Numbered from the stretch's first letter, positions 1-9,825 are shown. The stretch: DNA of 64,000 bases from Hippea maritima DSM 10411 (GCF_000194135.1 NC_015318.1:572501-636500); one strand, 5' to 3'. Notes: generated by a model from the letters alone, not told the origin. A program made the numbers and translations.

Positions 1-1
1 G

Positions 2-574
2 ATGTATGTCAAAGAGGGTGATAGTGTAAAAAAAGGTCAGATGATAGCGTTAATTGATGATACCCTTTATAAAGCTGAGGTTGAAAAGAAGCAGAGCAAA
101 CTCAATAGTATGTTGTTTGAATTAGAAAGATTGGATAATATGACCAACTCTTATGCATACTCAAGCTTAAAGGATGAGATAGAGGTTTTAAAAAAAGATG
201 TAAAGCTCTCTCAACTAATGCTTTCATATACGAGGATTGTAAGCCCAATCGATGGAGTTGTTGCTAAAGATGCAGTTCATGTTGGAGATAGTGTATCACC
301 TTCGAGCGTTGTAGTTTATTTGTATAAGCCATCAACAATCTATGTTAGGGCATTTGTTGATGTAGAGAATGCTAAATATTTAAAGATAGGTAAGACCGTA
401 ATTTTGAAGGATGTAGCAACAAAGGCAAAAAGTGAGGGGAAAATAGAAAAACTCGGTGGAATAGATGTTTTTTCTATCTGCAATAACGGGAGATATATGC
501 CGGTTAGTATATCTTTAAAATCAAAAAAAGGTTTTAACTTCTCAGATCCGGTTTTGGTTATAGTTAAGCGCTAA
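2..574 (+). CDS. HlyD-family membrane-fusion (periplasmic adaptor) protein, 5' partial
   Basis: This is the C-terminal part of a periplasmic adaptor of an RND/ABC-type efflux or secretion system. The window opens inside the gene. The first residues (KEGDSVKKGQ) are the lipoyl/biotinyl-like half-motif of HlyD proteins, followed by a short coiled-coil hairpin (about residues 25-70). The second lipoyl half follows (SPIDGVVAKDAVHVGDSV, about residues 81-98), then a beta-barrel segment. The family links an inner-membrane pump to an outer-membrane channel. The true start, signal peptide and pump partner lie outside the window. Its TAA shares one base with the ATG of the next gene, so the two are probably co-transcribed, although endonuclease V has no obvious link to efflux. 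Confidence 0.8.
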   Translation: MYVKEGDSVKKGQMIALIDDTLYKAEVEKKQSKLNSMLFELERLDNMTNSYAYSSLKDEIEVLKKDVKLSQLMLSYTRIVSPIDGVVAKDAVHVGDSVSPSSVVVYLYKPSTIYVRAFVDVENAKYLKIGKTVILKDVATKAKSEGKIEKLGGIDVFSICNNGRYMPVSISLKSKKGFNFSDPVLVIVKR

Positions 575-1242
575 TGGATTTATCCAGCCTAAAAGATGAG
601 CAAAACAGACTTGCTCTAAAGCTAAATTTAAAGGATAGGATATCTCCTAATAGAGTTAGATTTGTTGCAGGCATAGATTTAACCTATTTAAATATTTGGA
701 AAAACCCTACGCTTGGCATAGCCGCTTTGGTTGTCTGGGATGTAAAAGAAAAGTCTATTGTTGATGTTTTCTATTATGAGCAAGAGGTAGATTTTCCTTA
801 TATACCAACGTTTTTAGCTTATCGTGAACTACCGTTGGTTTTGGGCGTTTTTAAAAAGTGTAATGTTGAGGTTGATGCTTTTATGCTTGATGGCATGGGT
901 ATAATTCACCCTCGAAAACTTGGTATAGCTGCACATTTTGGCGTTGTTTGCGATGTTGTTTCTTTAGGGTGTGCTAAATCTCATCTTATAGGTGTTTATG
1001 ATGAACCGGCTAACGTACCAGGTGATTATAAACCCGTTTTTGTTGAAAATGAATTACGTGGTTTTGTTATGCGTTCAAGGAAAAACGCAAACCCTATATT
1101 TATTTCGCCTGGCAACAATATAACGTCGCATTCAGCAGTTGAGACAACTCTTTTGTGTTTAGAGGGTTACAGGCTTCCCCAGCCAACAAGGCTTGCCCAC
1201 AATTACCTTCAACAATACAGAAGAAAATTACTTAGCAGGTAA
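574..1242 (+). CDS. nfi: Endonuclease V (deoxyinosine 3' endonuclease)
   Basis: Endonuclease V nicks DNA near deoxyinosine during repair of deaminated adenine. The 222 residues match the family length. The metal-binding Asp is in AGIDLTY (Asp35). The strand-separating wedge region is YIPTFLAYRE, close to the family YIPGxLxFRE, and supplies the catalytic Glu. DGMGIIHPRKLGIAAHFGV contains the second catalytic Asp. The start codon overlaps the stop of the upstream adaptor gene (TAATG), which suggests translational coupling. The 3' end overlaps the convergent kinase gene by 15 bases. Confidence 0.93.
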   Translation: MDLSSLKDEQNRLALKLNLKDRISPNRVRFVAGIDLTYLNIWKNPTLGIAALVVWDVKEKSIVDVFYYEQEVDFPYIPTFLAYRELPLVLGVFKKCNVEVDAFMLDGMGIIHPRKLGIAAHFGVVCDVVSLGCAKSHLIGVYDEPANVPGDYKPVFVENELRGFVMRSRKNANPIFISPGNNITSHSAVETTLLCLEGYRLPQPTRLAHNYLQQYRRKLLSR

Positions 1243-4124
1243 ATTTATCTTGAACACAGCCCCATTTTTTGAGTTGTAAACCTCTATTGAGCCGTTTAGA
1301 TGTTCCTCTATAATAATCTTGCTTATATATAAACCAAGCCCTGTACCCTTTTTTCCTTTTGTTGTGAAATATGCGTCAAATATGTAATTGATAATTCTTT
1401 CGTCTATACCACCGCCGTTATCCTCTATCTCTATTATAACTTTTTTGTTTTCTATGTTTGTTCTGATGATTATCATAGGTTTTTTTATGTTTCTATCTAT
1501 GAGTGCATCCCTTGAATTGTTTAAGATATTAAATATCACGTGTTTAAGCTCGTTGCCGTATAATTCAATTGTGCAGTTGCAATTTAATTCGGTCTTTATC
1601 TCTATATTTTTGCTTGCGAAGTGGTCATTAATTATTCGCAATAGATTTCTTATTAGTTCATCTATATTTGTTGGTTCTTTTACTGTTTCTAATCTGAAAA
1701 AGTTTCTAAAATCATCAATTGTTTCACTTAAATGTTTTACGTGCTCAAGTATATTGTTTAGCTTTTCTGTAAATATTTTTTCGTCAATATTTCTGTCTGT
1801 TTGTATGTTAATTAAGAGATTATTCACAGTAGCTGATATCACGTTTAGAGGTTGCCTCCATTGATGCGCGATCATCATCATTGTATCACCTACTGCAGCA
1901 GCTTTAGATTGATGCATAATCATCCTATCTTTTTTTAGGTTTTTTTCAGTTTCTTCTTTTACTTTAATGTTTAGCTGTTTGTTTAGCTCGTTTAACTGTT
2001 CTTGTAGTTTTTTTATAGGAGTGATGTCAACAGCTGTTATTAGTATGACTTCTTTGTTTTTTATTTTGATCTTTGTGGCTTTAGCAAGTGTATTTAAGAT
2101 AGTATTGTCTTTTTTTACAAAATTTAGCTCAAAAATACTTTTGTTTTCTATATATTTCTTGATTTTGTTTATTTCTTCAGATGATGGTAATAAGCTTTGT
2201 ATATTCTTGTTTTGCAATTCTTCTTTTGAGTAATTTAATGCCTCAAGAGTTGTTTCATTAACTTCGAGATAGTTTCTATCAATCTTGTAAAGTAAAACCA
2301 TCTGAATCGAATTTTCCATTATTATTTCAAAGTTTTTTAGTGATTCTTCAAGTCTTCTCTTTATTTTTGATAATTCTTGGTTCTTTTTGTAAAATTTTAA
2401 AATAATAAAGAAAAGGACAGATATGGATACAAGTGATAATAAAATAATGTGTAGTATAAATCTTTTATATATTTCTTTTGTTTTTTTTGCTAACTGATAA
2501 GAGATTATATCTTCTACGCCTTTTTTCCCTATTTTTGATAGTGATTTGTTTATTATACTAACAAGAGTAGGAATTTGCTTGTTTACCACCATAGAGATCT
2601 CTATGTATCTGTTTGCTGACCCTACAATCTTTATGTTTTTTAAATGTTTATTTTTTATGTAATAGGTGGCAATTAAAGAACTTGCTAAAGAAAAGCAATT
2701 GGGATTTTTGTCGAGATTTTTGAATACATTGTTATAAGATTTCATTTCTTTAACTGCTATCTGTGGGCATAATTGTTTTATCACTAATATAGGATATGTG
2801 TGTTCTACCTGAAGAAAAATTTTATTTTTAAGCTTACACAGAGAATTTACAAAGCCCATATTGTTTTTTGAAAATATAAACAGTTCTTCTTTCGCATATG
2901 GATTGCTGAAGATCGCCTGATTTTTTAGTAGTTTTTTATTCGCTATAAGAGGTATAAGGAGGCATTTGCCTTTTCTAAAAAACTCAAGCGATTGTTCAAA
3001 GTTTTGAGTTCTGATAAGGTTAAACTGTAGGTGAGTGATGCTGGATATCTTTTTTAATAGGTCTATAGATATACCTTCTGGTTTTCCATTTTTATCTGTA
3101 AACTCTAAGGGCTCTAAATTGTGTCTTATGCAGTAGTCTATTACAGGGTGGTTTTTAATAAAATCTAACTCTTTTTTTGTAAATAGTTCTAATTTGGGTG
3201 TTGTTTTTATATAGACAGATAAGTTTTCCGGTGGTTTTACTTTTAGAATTTTAGCAAATTTTGATAGTATATTTTTTACAATATCCTTGTTGATGTAGCC
3301 TATAATAAAAGTATTTTGCATGATTATATCTTCAAGGATGTTTGCTTCATATAACAAAGCCCTAAAGGATTTTCTTGGTGAATATTTGGCTAATATAATT
3401 TTGGCTATTTCTTTTTTGTGGGAAAGTGCGTACTGCCATCCCTTTATAGATGCCTGAGTAAATTTTTTCACTATATCTGGATGTTTCTTAATAAATTCTC
3501 TTGATGTAAAAAGGTTTCCTGAATAAGTGAATATGCCATAATTTGACGGATCGATTATGTTATACGCTACGCTAATCTCGTTCAGCAAGTATGTTTGATT
3601 TGTTATGTATATAGGTATTGCATCTACCTTACCCTCAATAAACGGTTTCATGGTGTATGCTCCTCTTTTTTTGATTATCTTTTTAAAACGAATGTGAAAC
3701 TTTCTAATTAAAAAGCCCACACTGGTTAGTGTTATATCTGTTGCTCCGCATAATAACACCTTATTGTTTAAATCTTTGGGAAACAGTATGGACGGTTTAA
3801 CCGCTAGAACCAGAGGAGATTTTTTAAAGAAGTTCGCGAGTAAAACTACAGGTTTCTTCTTTAGTATATATGTAAAGATTTCACTGTCTGCAACGCCAAA
3901 ATCTGCTTTACCTTGTAAGATATCATCGATTGTATTGCCTTGTCGTATTCAATAATTTTTACATCTAATCCTGCTTTTTTGTAGAATCCTTTTTCTTTTG
4001 CCGCTATATATCCTGCAAATTCAAATTGATACTTCCAGTTTAATTTGAGTTTTACTTTAATTGGTTTTGCCAGTGATAAATGAGTTAAAAAGATAACTAG
4101 CAGTGATATTAGAAGACTTTTCAT
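1228..4124 (-). pseudogene. Hybrid sensor histidine kinase with NMT1/SBP sensor, frameshifted
   Basis: Two minus-strand reading frames together make one membrane sensor kinase. The N-terminal piece (4124 down to 3861) has a signal peptide and the start of an NMT1/THI5-like substrate-binding domain (KLNWKYQFEFAGYIAAKEKG). After about position 3930 the family sequence (DDILQGKADFGVADSE) continues in another frame, which is open to 1228. That frame contains the rest of the NMT1 domain, a second SBP_bac_3-like domain, a transmembrane helix (ILLSLVSISVLFFIILKFY), a PAS domain, HisKA with the phospho-accepting His in AHQWRQP, and an HATPase domain (DNGGGID, GTGLGLYIS). A one-base change near 3928-3938 explains the break. 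It could be a real inactivating mutation or a sequencing error. The ATG overlaps the stop of the REC-PAS-EAL gene (ATGA), so the two form a kinase/regulator pair. Confidence 0.8.
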
Positions 4125-6112
4125 TTTTTTATAGAAGGTTCAGGTTTGCCTATATAATACCCTTGTGAATAATCGATGCCCAAAGATTTTACTATCTCAA
4201 ATATCTCTTCATCTGCTACAAACTCAGCTATTGTTTTATAGCCCTGTCTATCTGAAAACATTTTAATCGCTTCAATAATATTTACATTACTTTTGTTGTT
4301 TTTTATATTCTTTATTAAGCTTGCATCAATTTTAATATAGTCTGGTTCATACTCTATAATGCGGGAAAAATTTGAGTAGCCACTACCAAAATCATCAATG
4401 GCTATCTTTGCTCCAACAAGTTTCATGTTTTTTATAAAGTTTTTTACCAGATGTTCATATTTTATGCTTTCATCTTCCAAAAGCTCTATAACCAAATTTT
4501 TTGCTATTGTAGGATTATTTCTTAACTCAACTATAAGTGTTTCTCGCGTTGTCTTATCTTCTATGTCTAAAGAGGATAAATTTATTGATATCTCTTTTCC
4601 TGTTTTCTCTATCATCTTTAATGTTTTTTCTATTACAATTTGTGTTATCTGTTTGTAATATTTTCCTATCTTAGCTATATTTAAAAATATATAAGGTGAC
4701 AAAATATTACCATTTGAGTCTATAAGTCTTACAAGTGATTCATATTTCTCTATTTTACCTGTTTTGTTGTTTAAGATGGGTTGATAATAAGATGTAATTC
4801 GATTATGTTTTATTGCGTCTTTTATAATCCTCAATACTCTTATGTTTTCTTCTGCCTTTTTTTGCATTTTTTGGTATAAATCATCAGCTTTTACTATGTC
4901 TAATTTTTCGTGTTCTGCTTTCTTTATACATAAAGATGCATTTTTGTACATATGATCCTTCTCTTGGGTAAAGCTAATCAGTAATTCTATTTCATATTCG
5001 TATTGGCCAACTTTTATTGGTGTGTTTCTTATTTTTTCTTGGAATGACCTTAGGATGTTCAAAAAATAGTTTATGTTTTCATCTGAGATTTTATAGTCCT
5101 TTATAAATGCAAACTCTCCTTCACCCAGTTCAAATGTAAAGTCAAAGAGAAAATCTTTGGGCATTATTTTTTTAGCTTTTTTCATGAATTTATCTTGGAG
5201 TTGTTCAAGCATTTTTTCACTATATAGTGTTTCTAAGTCCTCGTAATTCTCAATTTTGCATAAAACAAGCACAGGGTTTTTTAACTCATTTATTTTGTCC
5301 TGTAAAACCTTTCTGGGGTTTATTAAATCCGTTACGTTTTCCCTTACGGCTATGTATTCTATTATGTTTTTCTTTTCATCTAAAATAGGAGCTATATGGG
5401 CTTTAAAGTAGCTAGCTTTACCATCTTTTGTTTTGTTTTTAACCAAACCTTTCCAGATTTTTTTTGACTGGATAACTTTCCACAGATTTTCGAAGGCGGC
5501 TTTAGGCATATCGGGATGTCTTACTATGCTGTGGGGTTTGCCTATTAATTCATCTTTTGAATATCCACTTGACTGGCAAAATTTCTCATTTGCGTACGTT
5601 ATTATGCCCTTTGGATCTGTTTTTGTTACGGTAAAGCTCTCGTCTATTATTTGCTTATATTGATTAAGCAGCTCTAAAGCCCTATCCCTTTCCTTTCTGA
5701 GTATCGTTTTTTCCAATACCCTATATACAGATTCCATTAGCTGATCTATGTCTATAGGCTTTATTATGTAATCGTAAACGCCTATTTTTATACTTTCCAT
5801 GAGATATTCTGTGTTGCTAAAAGCTGTTATAATAAGTATGGGTACTTTTTTGTCTATTTCTTTTATCTTCTTTATCATTGTTATGCCGTCCATCTTGGGC
5901 ATGTTTATATCTGTTATTACTATATCGTGGTGGTATTTTTTGAACTTTTCAAAACCTTCTAAACCGTTTTTTGCCTCATCTATATTATTGAAAAAATGTG
6001 AAAGAAGTTGTATGGTTTCTAAACGACTGTTATCGCCGTCTTCTACATACAAAACTTTGATATCTTCTTCATTTTTTATCTTTTGTATCTTTTCAAATAA
6101 TATTCTATCCAT
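4121..6112 (-). CDS. Response regulator with REC, PAS, degenerate GGDEF and EAL domains
   Basis: Likely a phosphorylation-controlled c-di-GMP phosphodiesterase in the cytoplasm. The REC domain (about residues 18-135) keeps the acidic pocket (YVEDGD) and the phospho-acceptor Asp in ITDINMPKMDG. A PAS domain follows (about 150-270). Next is a degenerate GGDEF-like domain whose signature is replaced by GEGEF, so it is probably not a cyclase. The EAL domain (about 410-660) keeps the catalytic set: ESLVRL, SINLSS, IELLEDES, DDFGSGYS, YIKID, a Glu in AEFVADEE, and QGYYIGKP. The gene is translationally coupled to the downstream sensor kinase, which is the probable phosphodonor but is frameshifted. 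No Shine-Dalgarno sequence precedes the ATG (see the adjacent promoter). Confidence 0.85.
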   Translation of the reverse strand: MDRILFEKIQKIKNEEDIKVLYVEDGDNSRLETIQLLSHFFNNIDEAKNGLEGFEKFKKYHHDIVITDINMPKMDGITMIKKIKEIDKKVPILIITAFSNTEYLMESIKIGVYDYIIKPIDIDQLMESVYRVLEKTILRKERDRALELLNQYKQIIDESFTVTKTDPKGIITYANEKFCQSSGYSKDELIGKPHSIVRHPDMPKAAFENLWKVIQSKKIWKGLVKNKTKDGKASYFKAHIAPILDEKKNIIEYIAVRENVTDLINPRKVLQDKINELKNPVLVLCKIENYEDLETLYSEKMLEQLQDKFMKKAKKIMPKDFLFDFTFELGEGEFAFIKDYKISDENINYFLNILRSFQEKIRNTPIKVGQYEYEIELLISFTQEKDHMYKNASLCIKKAEHEKLDIVKADDLYQKMQKKAEENIRVLRIIKDAIKHNRITSYYQPILNNKTGKIEKYESLVRLIDSNGNILSPYIFLNIAKIGKYYKQITQIVIEKTLKMIEKTGKEISINLSSLDIEDKTTRETLIVELRNNPTIAKNLVIELLEDESIKYEHLVKNFIKNMKLVGAKIAIDDFGSGYSNFSRIIEYEPDYIKIDASLIKNIKNNKSNVNIIEAIKMFSDRQGYKTIAEFVADEEIFEIVKSLGIDYSQGYYIGKPEPSIKK

Positions 6113-6120
6113 AAAACAAC

Positions 6121-6149
6121 AAAATAATTTAAATAGAAATTTTTGTCAA
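6121..6149 (-). promoter_or_regulatory. Sigma-70-type promoter of the REC-PAS-EAL gene, probably leaderless
   Basis: Reading the minus strand, TTGACA (6149-6144), a 17-base spacer and TATTTT (6126-6121) precede the ATG at 6112 by only 8 bases. Transcription would start about 0-3 bases before the start codon. There is no purine-rich ribosome-binding site. Confidence 0.55.
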
Positions 6150-6185
6150 ATTTTTAACAAATTGACCCGTTTATGACATTACTAC

Positions 6186-6213
6186 TTGAAAAAATTTTTA
6201 GTTTTGAGATAAT
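6186..6213 (+). promoter_or_regulatory. Candidate sigma-70 promoter of the iorAB-ligase operon
   Basis: TTGAAA, a 16-base spacer and GATAAT lie 28 bases before the iorA ATG. An AAGGAG ribosome-binding site sits between the -10 box and the start codon. Confidence 0.45.
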
Positions 6214-6241
6214 TGACTTTGATTTAAAATAAGGAGTTTTT

Positions 6242-8044
6242 ATGAAGCTGTTTCTCTCTGGTAATGAAGCCATAGCTTTTGGGTTGATTGAAGCCGGTGT
6301 GAGATTTATTAGTGGTTATCCTGGTACACCCTCAAGTGAAGTTTTACCTACAGCTATTAAAATAAAAGAGCAGTTTGGTATAAATGGTTATTTTGATTGG
6401 TCTGTGAATGAAAAGGTTGCATTTGAGGAGGCCACTGCTGCCAATTTTAGTGGCCTATCCGTTGCTGTGGTTATGAAACAGGTGGGCCTAAATGTTGCCA
6501 TGGATCCTTATATGAATACGGCTATTGTTGGCAGTGTTGGTGGTTTTGTTGTTGTGGTGGCAGATGATCCTGGACCTCATTCATCTCAGACAGAGCAGGA
6601 CTCAAGATTTTTGGCTCAATTTGCCAAGATTCCCGTATTGGAACCTTCAGGCCCGAAAGAGGCGTATGAATTTGCAAAGAGGGCTATAGAACTGAGCAGG
6701 GAGTATTCTTTACCTGTAATGCTTAGAACAACAACAAGGGTTTCTCATTCCCGAGAAGATATATCTATTGGAAAGATTACGAATATTGATATAAAACCCC
6801 AGTTTAAAAAAGATACAGATAGATTTGCAGCAACCCCACATTTTAGATTCCTGCTCCATCAAAAACTCAACGACAAACTCAAAGCTATAAAAAATAAATC
6901 GCAATTCAAGGAGCTTTATAATGGCAAGAAACTCATAATAACAAGCGGAATTAGCTTTGCTTATTTGTGTGATATAATTGATGAGTTTAATCTTGATAAA
7001 AAAGTTAAAGTTTTGAAGATAGATATGCCTTTTCCTTTGAATGAGTCTGAGTTGCAACGCTATGTAGATAACTACAATGATGTTTTAGTTATTGAGGAAG
7101 GTTATCCAGTTATAGAGAATCAGCTTATAAATAAAACCACTGTGAAAGGCAGGTGGAATGGTTTTGTTCCTTCTGAAGGGGAATTGACGATTGACGTGAT
7201 AAAAGGTCTTTTGAGGGATTTTGGGGTTTTTGATTTTAAAGAAAATTCAGAGATGGTAAAGCCGCCTTTTAAAAGGCCATCTTTATGTCCTGGTTGTGGC
7301 CATAGAAGCGCCTTTTTTGCTATTAGAAGTGTTTTTAAGGATGATGCTATATATACCGGTGATATAGGGTGCTACACCTTGGGATTGAATCTAAAGGCCG
7401 TTGATACTGTTCACTGTATGGGAGCTTCAGTTTCTTTTGCCTATGGTTTTGATAAGGCTTTCTCTTTGGATGATAGCTCTAAATACATAGTGGCGACAAT
7501 AGGTGATTCGACGTTCTTTCATTCCGGCATAACACCGTTAATAGATGCGATACACAACAATTCAAGGTTTATTTTAGTTATTCTGGATAATACAACTACA
7601 GCTATGACGGGCAACCAGCCAACACCGGCAAATCCGTTTAATGCTGAAAAAGGCAATGCAAATCCAATATCCATAGAGTCAATCGTTAGAGCTTTAGGTA
7701 TTGAGTTTTTAAAAGTCAGAGATGCGTATGATATAGAGGGTACAGAGTCAGACCTTAAAGAGGCTAAATCATATATAGATACCCACAAAAAGCCGGCTGT
7801 TTTAATATTGAGGCATCCATGTGTCTATACTAAAGAGGGATTAAAAGCTAATCCTGTATTTAATGATGTTTATGTTGATAAAGATAAATGCACGGGCTGT
7901 AAGGTGTGCATAAATAGATTTGAGTGCCCTTCTTTGGTGTTTGATGCTTCTGATAAAAAGGTCGGGATAGATGTTTCAACATGCATAAAATGCGGACAGT
8001 GTGTATTTTCGTGTCCTTACGGTGCTATAAAGGTGATAAAATGA
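6242..8044 (+). CDS. iorA: Indolepyruvate:ferredoxin oxidoreductase, alpha subunit
   Basis: Large subunit of IOR, which oxidatively decarboxylates aryl pyruvates (from Trp, Phe or Tyr transamination) to aryl-acetyl-CoA and reduces ferredoxin. The 600-residue length fits the family. The N-terminal pyrimidine-binding half (GNEAIAFGLIEAGVRFISGYPGTPSSE is characteristic, shown only in part: GYPGTPSSE) is followed by the TPP/Mg half with CPGCGHR, GDIGCYTLG and GDSTFFHSG. The C-terminus carries two [4Fe-4S] motifs, CTGCKVC and CIKCGQCVFSCP. The ribosome-binding site is AAGGAG. The stop overlaps the iorB start (ATGA), so the subunits are coupled. Confidence 0.95.
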   Translation: MKLFLSGNEAIAFGLIEAGVRFISGYPGTPSSEVLPTAIKIKEQFGINGYFDWSVNEKVAFEEATAANFSGLSVAVVMKQVGLNVAMDPYMNTAIVGSVGGFVVVVADDPGPHSSQTEQDSRFLAQFAKIPVLEPSGPKEAYEFAKRAIELSREYSLPVMLRTTTRVSHSREDISIGKITNIDIKPQFKKDTDRFAATPHFRFLLHQKLNDKLKAIKNKSQFKELYNGKKLIITSGISFAYLCDIIDEFNLDKKVKVLKIDMPFPLNESELQRYVDNYNDVLVIEEGYPVIENQLINKTTVKGRWNGFVPSEGELTIDVIKGLLRDFGVFDFKENSEMVKPPFKRPSLCPGCGHRSAFFAIRSVFKDDAIYTGDIGCYTLGLNLKAVDTVHCMGASVSFAYGFDKAFSLDDSSKYIVATIGDSTFFHSGITPLIDAIHNNSRFILVILDNTTTAMTGNQPTPANPFNAEKGNANPISIESIVRALGIEFLKVRDAYDIEGTESDLKEAKSYIDTHKKPAVLILRHPCVYTKEGLKANPVFNDVYVDKDKCTGCKVCINRFECPSLVFDASDKKVGIDVSTCIKCGQCVFSCPYGAIKVIK

Positions 8045-8499
8045 AGATTGTGATTTTGGGCGTTGGAGGAATGGGTGCTATTTCTCTTTCGAAAACTATA
8101 GCTTCGATGGCTATAAGTAAAGGCCTGTCTGTGAAATCCAGCGAGATACACGGTATGGCAAAGAAGGGTGGCTTGGTTGAGATTCAGATGAAAGTAGGTG
8201 AGGGCTTAAATGGCGTGGTGCTGCAGGGTGAGGCTGATTTTGTTATAGTTTTGGATGAGCGATATAGGGAGTATGGTTTTGCCTTTCTTAAGAAGGAGGG
8301 CAGACTTTTGATGGCAGAAGCCAATGTAAGAGAGCAAATAGCCAAAGAGTTTGGTGATGTTAAATTTGTAAGCTCCTATATTTTAGGTTTGTTTGTTAAG
8401 TTAGGGGATGTTTTTATTAAGGATGATGCTTTAGAAGTTTTGAGGAACTTTAAAGATGCAGATAAAAATCTAATGGCTTTTGGGAGAGGTTTGAAATGA
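8041..8499 (+). CDS. iorB: Indolepyruvate:ferredoxin oxidoreductase, beta subunit
   Basis: Small (gamma-domain-like) subunit of IOR, 152 residues. The start is set at the ATG overlapping the iorA stop, because MKIVILGVGGMGAISLSKT is where family homology begins. Typical features are the glycine-rich GVGGMG loop and SSEIHGMAKKGG, which in this family contacts CoA/ferredoxin-side elements of the complex. Together with iorA it makes the complete two-gene enzyme. It overlaps the downstream ligase gene by four bases. Confidence 0.93.
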   Translation: MKIVILGVGGMGAISLSKTIASMAISKGLSVKSSEIHGMAKKGGLVEIQMKVGEGLNGVVLQGEADFVIVLDERYREYGFAFLKKEGRLLMAEANVREQIAKEFGDVKFVSSYILGLFVKLGDVFIKDDALEVLRNFKDADKNLMAFGRGLK

Positions 8500-9770
8500 T
8501 TTTTAATAAAGAGATGGAAACATTGCCACGTGAAGAGATTGAGAAACTACAGCTTAAAAGATTGAAGGAAACCCTGGCAAGAATAAAGAAATCAAGTTCC
8601 GTATTTAGAGAAAAATACAAGGATATAGAGCCTGACGATATAAAGAGCTTAGATGATTTAAAACGGCTTCCCATGATTGAGAAGGATGAGCTAAGAAGGG
8701 CATATCCTTTTAGCCATATAGTATCTAAAGATGTAGATTGGATGAGAATGCACATGAGTTCAGGAACAACCGGGACTCCTGTTATAAACGTTATGACTAA
8801 AAACGATATAGCCCAATGGGGAGAAATAATGGCACGCTGCTACTATTCAGCAGGTGTTGGGGCTAATGACAGAATTCAAATAACTCCATCTTTTGGATTG
8901 TTTAACGGTGGTTTTGGCTTTCACTACGGGGCGGAGAGAATTGGCGCATTTATTATACCTATAGGCGCAGGAAGAACACGTCTGCAACTTAAATTCATTA
9001 AGGAGCTTGGCACCACCGCAATAACAGCTATAGCTTCTTATCCTTTAAGGTTAATGGAGGTTGCAAAGGAAATTGGTTTTGATTTTAGGAAAACCAATCT
9101 ACGTGTTGCCATTTTAGGAGCTGAGGTTTGGTCTGACAGTTTAAGGAGAAGAATAGAAAGCGAAATGAATGTAGATACCTATGACATAATAGGTATGACA
9201 GAGACAGGTGGAGTGGGGTTAGGTATCGATTGTGAAGCTAAAAAGGGGATTCATATTTGGGAAGATCACTATATAGTTGAAATTATAGACCCAAAAACGG
9301 GAGAGGTTTTACCTGATGGAGAAGAAGGTGAAATGGTAGTAACAACCCTAACAAGAGAGGGGTTGCCACTTATTAGGTATAGAACCAGGGATATGACTAA
9401 GATTTTGTCTAAAGATATGTGCGATTGCGGGAGAACGCATTTGAGGATAGATAGGCTCAAAGGTAGAACGGATGATATGCTTAAAGTTAAAGGAGTTAAT
9501 TTCTATCCTTCTCAAATTGAAAGCATTTTAATGAAATACGAACAGCTCTCACCCTATTACAATATCGTTATTGAAAAGATTAAAGGTAAAGGTAGTATGA
9601 CTATTGTAGCAGAAAGAAGAAATGGGTTTAACTCTGAGCAGTTAGAGAAACTCTCAAATGAGCTTTATGATTTTTTGGGTTTCCATTGCCATATACAAAT
9701 AGTTCCTGAGGGCACATTGGAGAGGCCGCAGGGTAAGGCTGTCAGGGTTATAGACAAAAGGGCTAAATAG
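8496..9770 (+). CDS. Phenylacetate/arylacetate-CoA ligase (PaaK family)
   Basis: AMP-forming acyl-CoA ligase of the PaaK family, 424 residues. The adenylate-forming motifs are present: the P-loop SSGTTGTP (about residue 89), YDIIGMTETGG, RYRTRD, and the GRTDDMLKVKGVNFYP hinge leading to the small C-terminal lid domain. Translational coupling to iorAB suggests it interconverts aryl acids and the aryl-acetyl-CoA used or made by IOR. The same arrangement occurs in other anaerobes. Exact substrate (phenylacetate, indoleacetate or 4-hydroxyphenylacetate) cannot be read from sequence. Its stop codon lies inside the motA promoter. Confidence 0.88.
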   Translation: MIFNKEMETLPREEIEKLQLKRLKETLARIKKSSSVFREKYKDIEPDDIKSLDDLKRLPMIEKDELRRAYPFSHIVSKDVDWMRMHMSSGTTGTPVINVMTKNDIAQWGEIMARCYYSAGVGANDRIQITPSFGLFNGGFGFHYGAERIGAFIIPIGAGRTRLQLKFIKELGTTAITAIASYPLRLMEVAKEIGFDFRKTNLRVAILGAEVWSDSLRRRIESEMNVDTYDIIGMTETGGVGLGIDCEAKKGIHIWEDHYIVEIIDPKTGEVLPDGEEGEMVVTTLTREGLPLIRYRTRDMTKILSKDMCDCGRTHLRIDRLKGRTDDMLKVKGVNFYPSQIESILMKYEQLSPYYNIVIEKIKGKGSMTIVAERRNGFNSEQLEKLSNELYDFLGFHCHIQIVPEGTLERPQGKAVRVIDKRAK

Positions 9771-9790
9771 ATTTAAAAAGCAGCCGAATA
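9764..9790 (+). promoter_or_regulatory. Sigma-28 (FliA)-type flagellar promoter of motAB
   Basis: TAAATAGA, exactly 11 bases, then GCCGAATA. The enterobacterial sigma-28 consensus is TAAAGTTT-N11-GCCGATAA. The -35 element covers the stop codon (TAG, 9768-9770) of the upstream ligase gene. A GCAGC/GCTGC inverted repeat spans the expected transcription start, and the motA ATG lies 35 bases past the -10 element behind AGGAGG. Confidence 0.65.
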
Positions 9791-9825
9791 TGTAATATGA
9801 GATTGCTGCAAGTTCAGGAGGTTAA

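Noticed and set aside
1388-2233. Plus-strand open frames inside the kinase gene
   Set aside because: Hydrophobic, low-complexity translations antisense to conserved kinase domains; they mirror the AT-rich opposite strand.
7981-8040. Earlier in-frame start for iorB
   Set aside because: It lies inside iorA's ferredoxin coding region; homology starts at MKIVILGVGG (8041).
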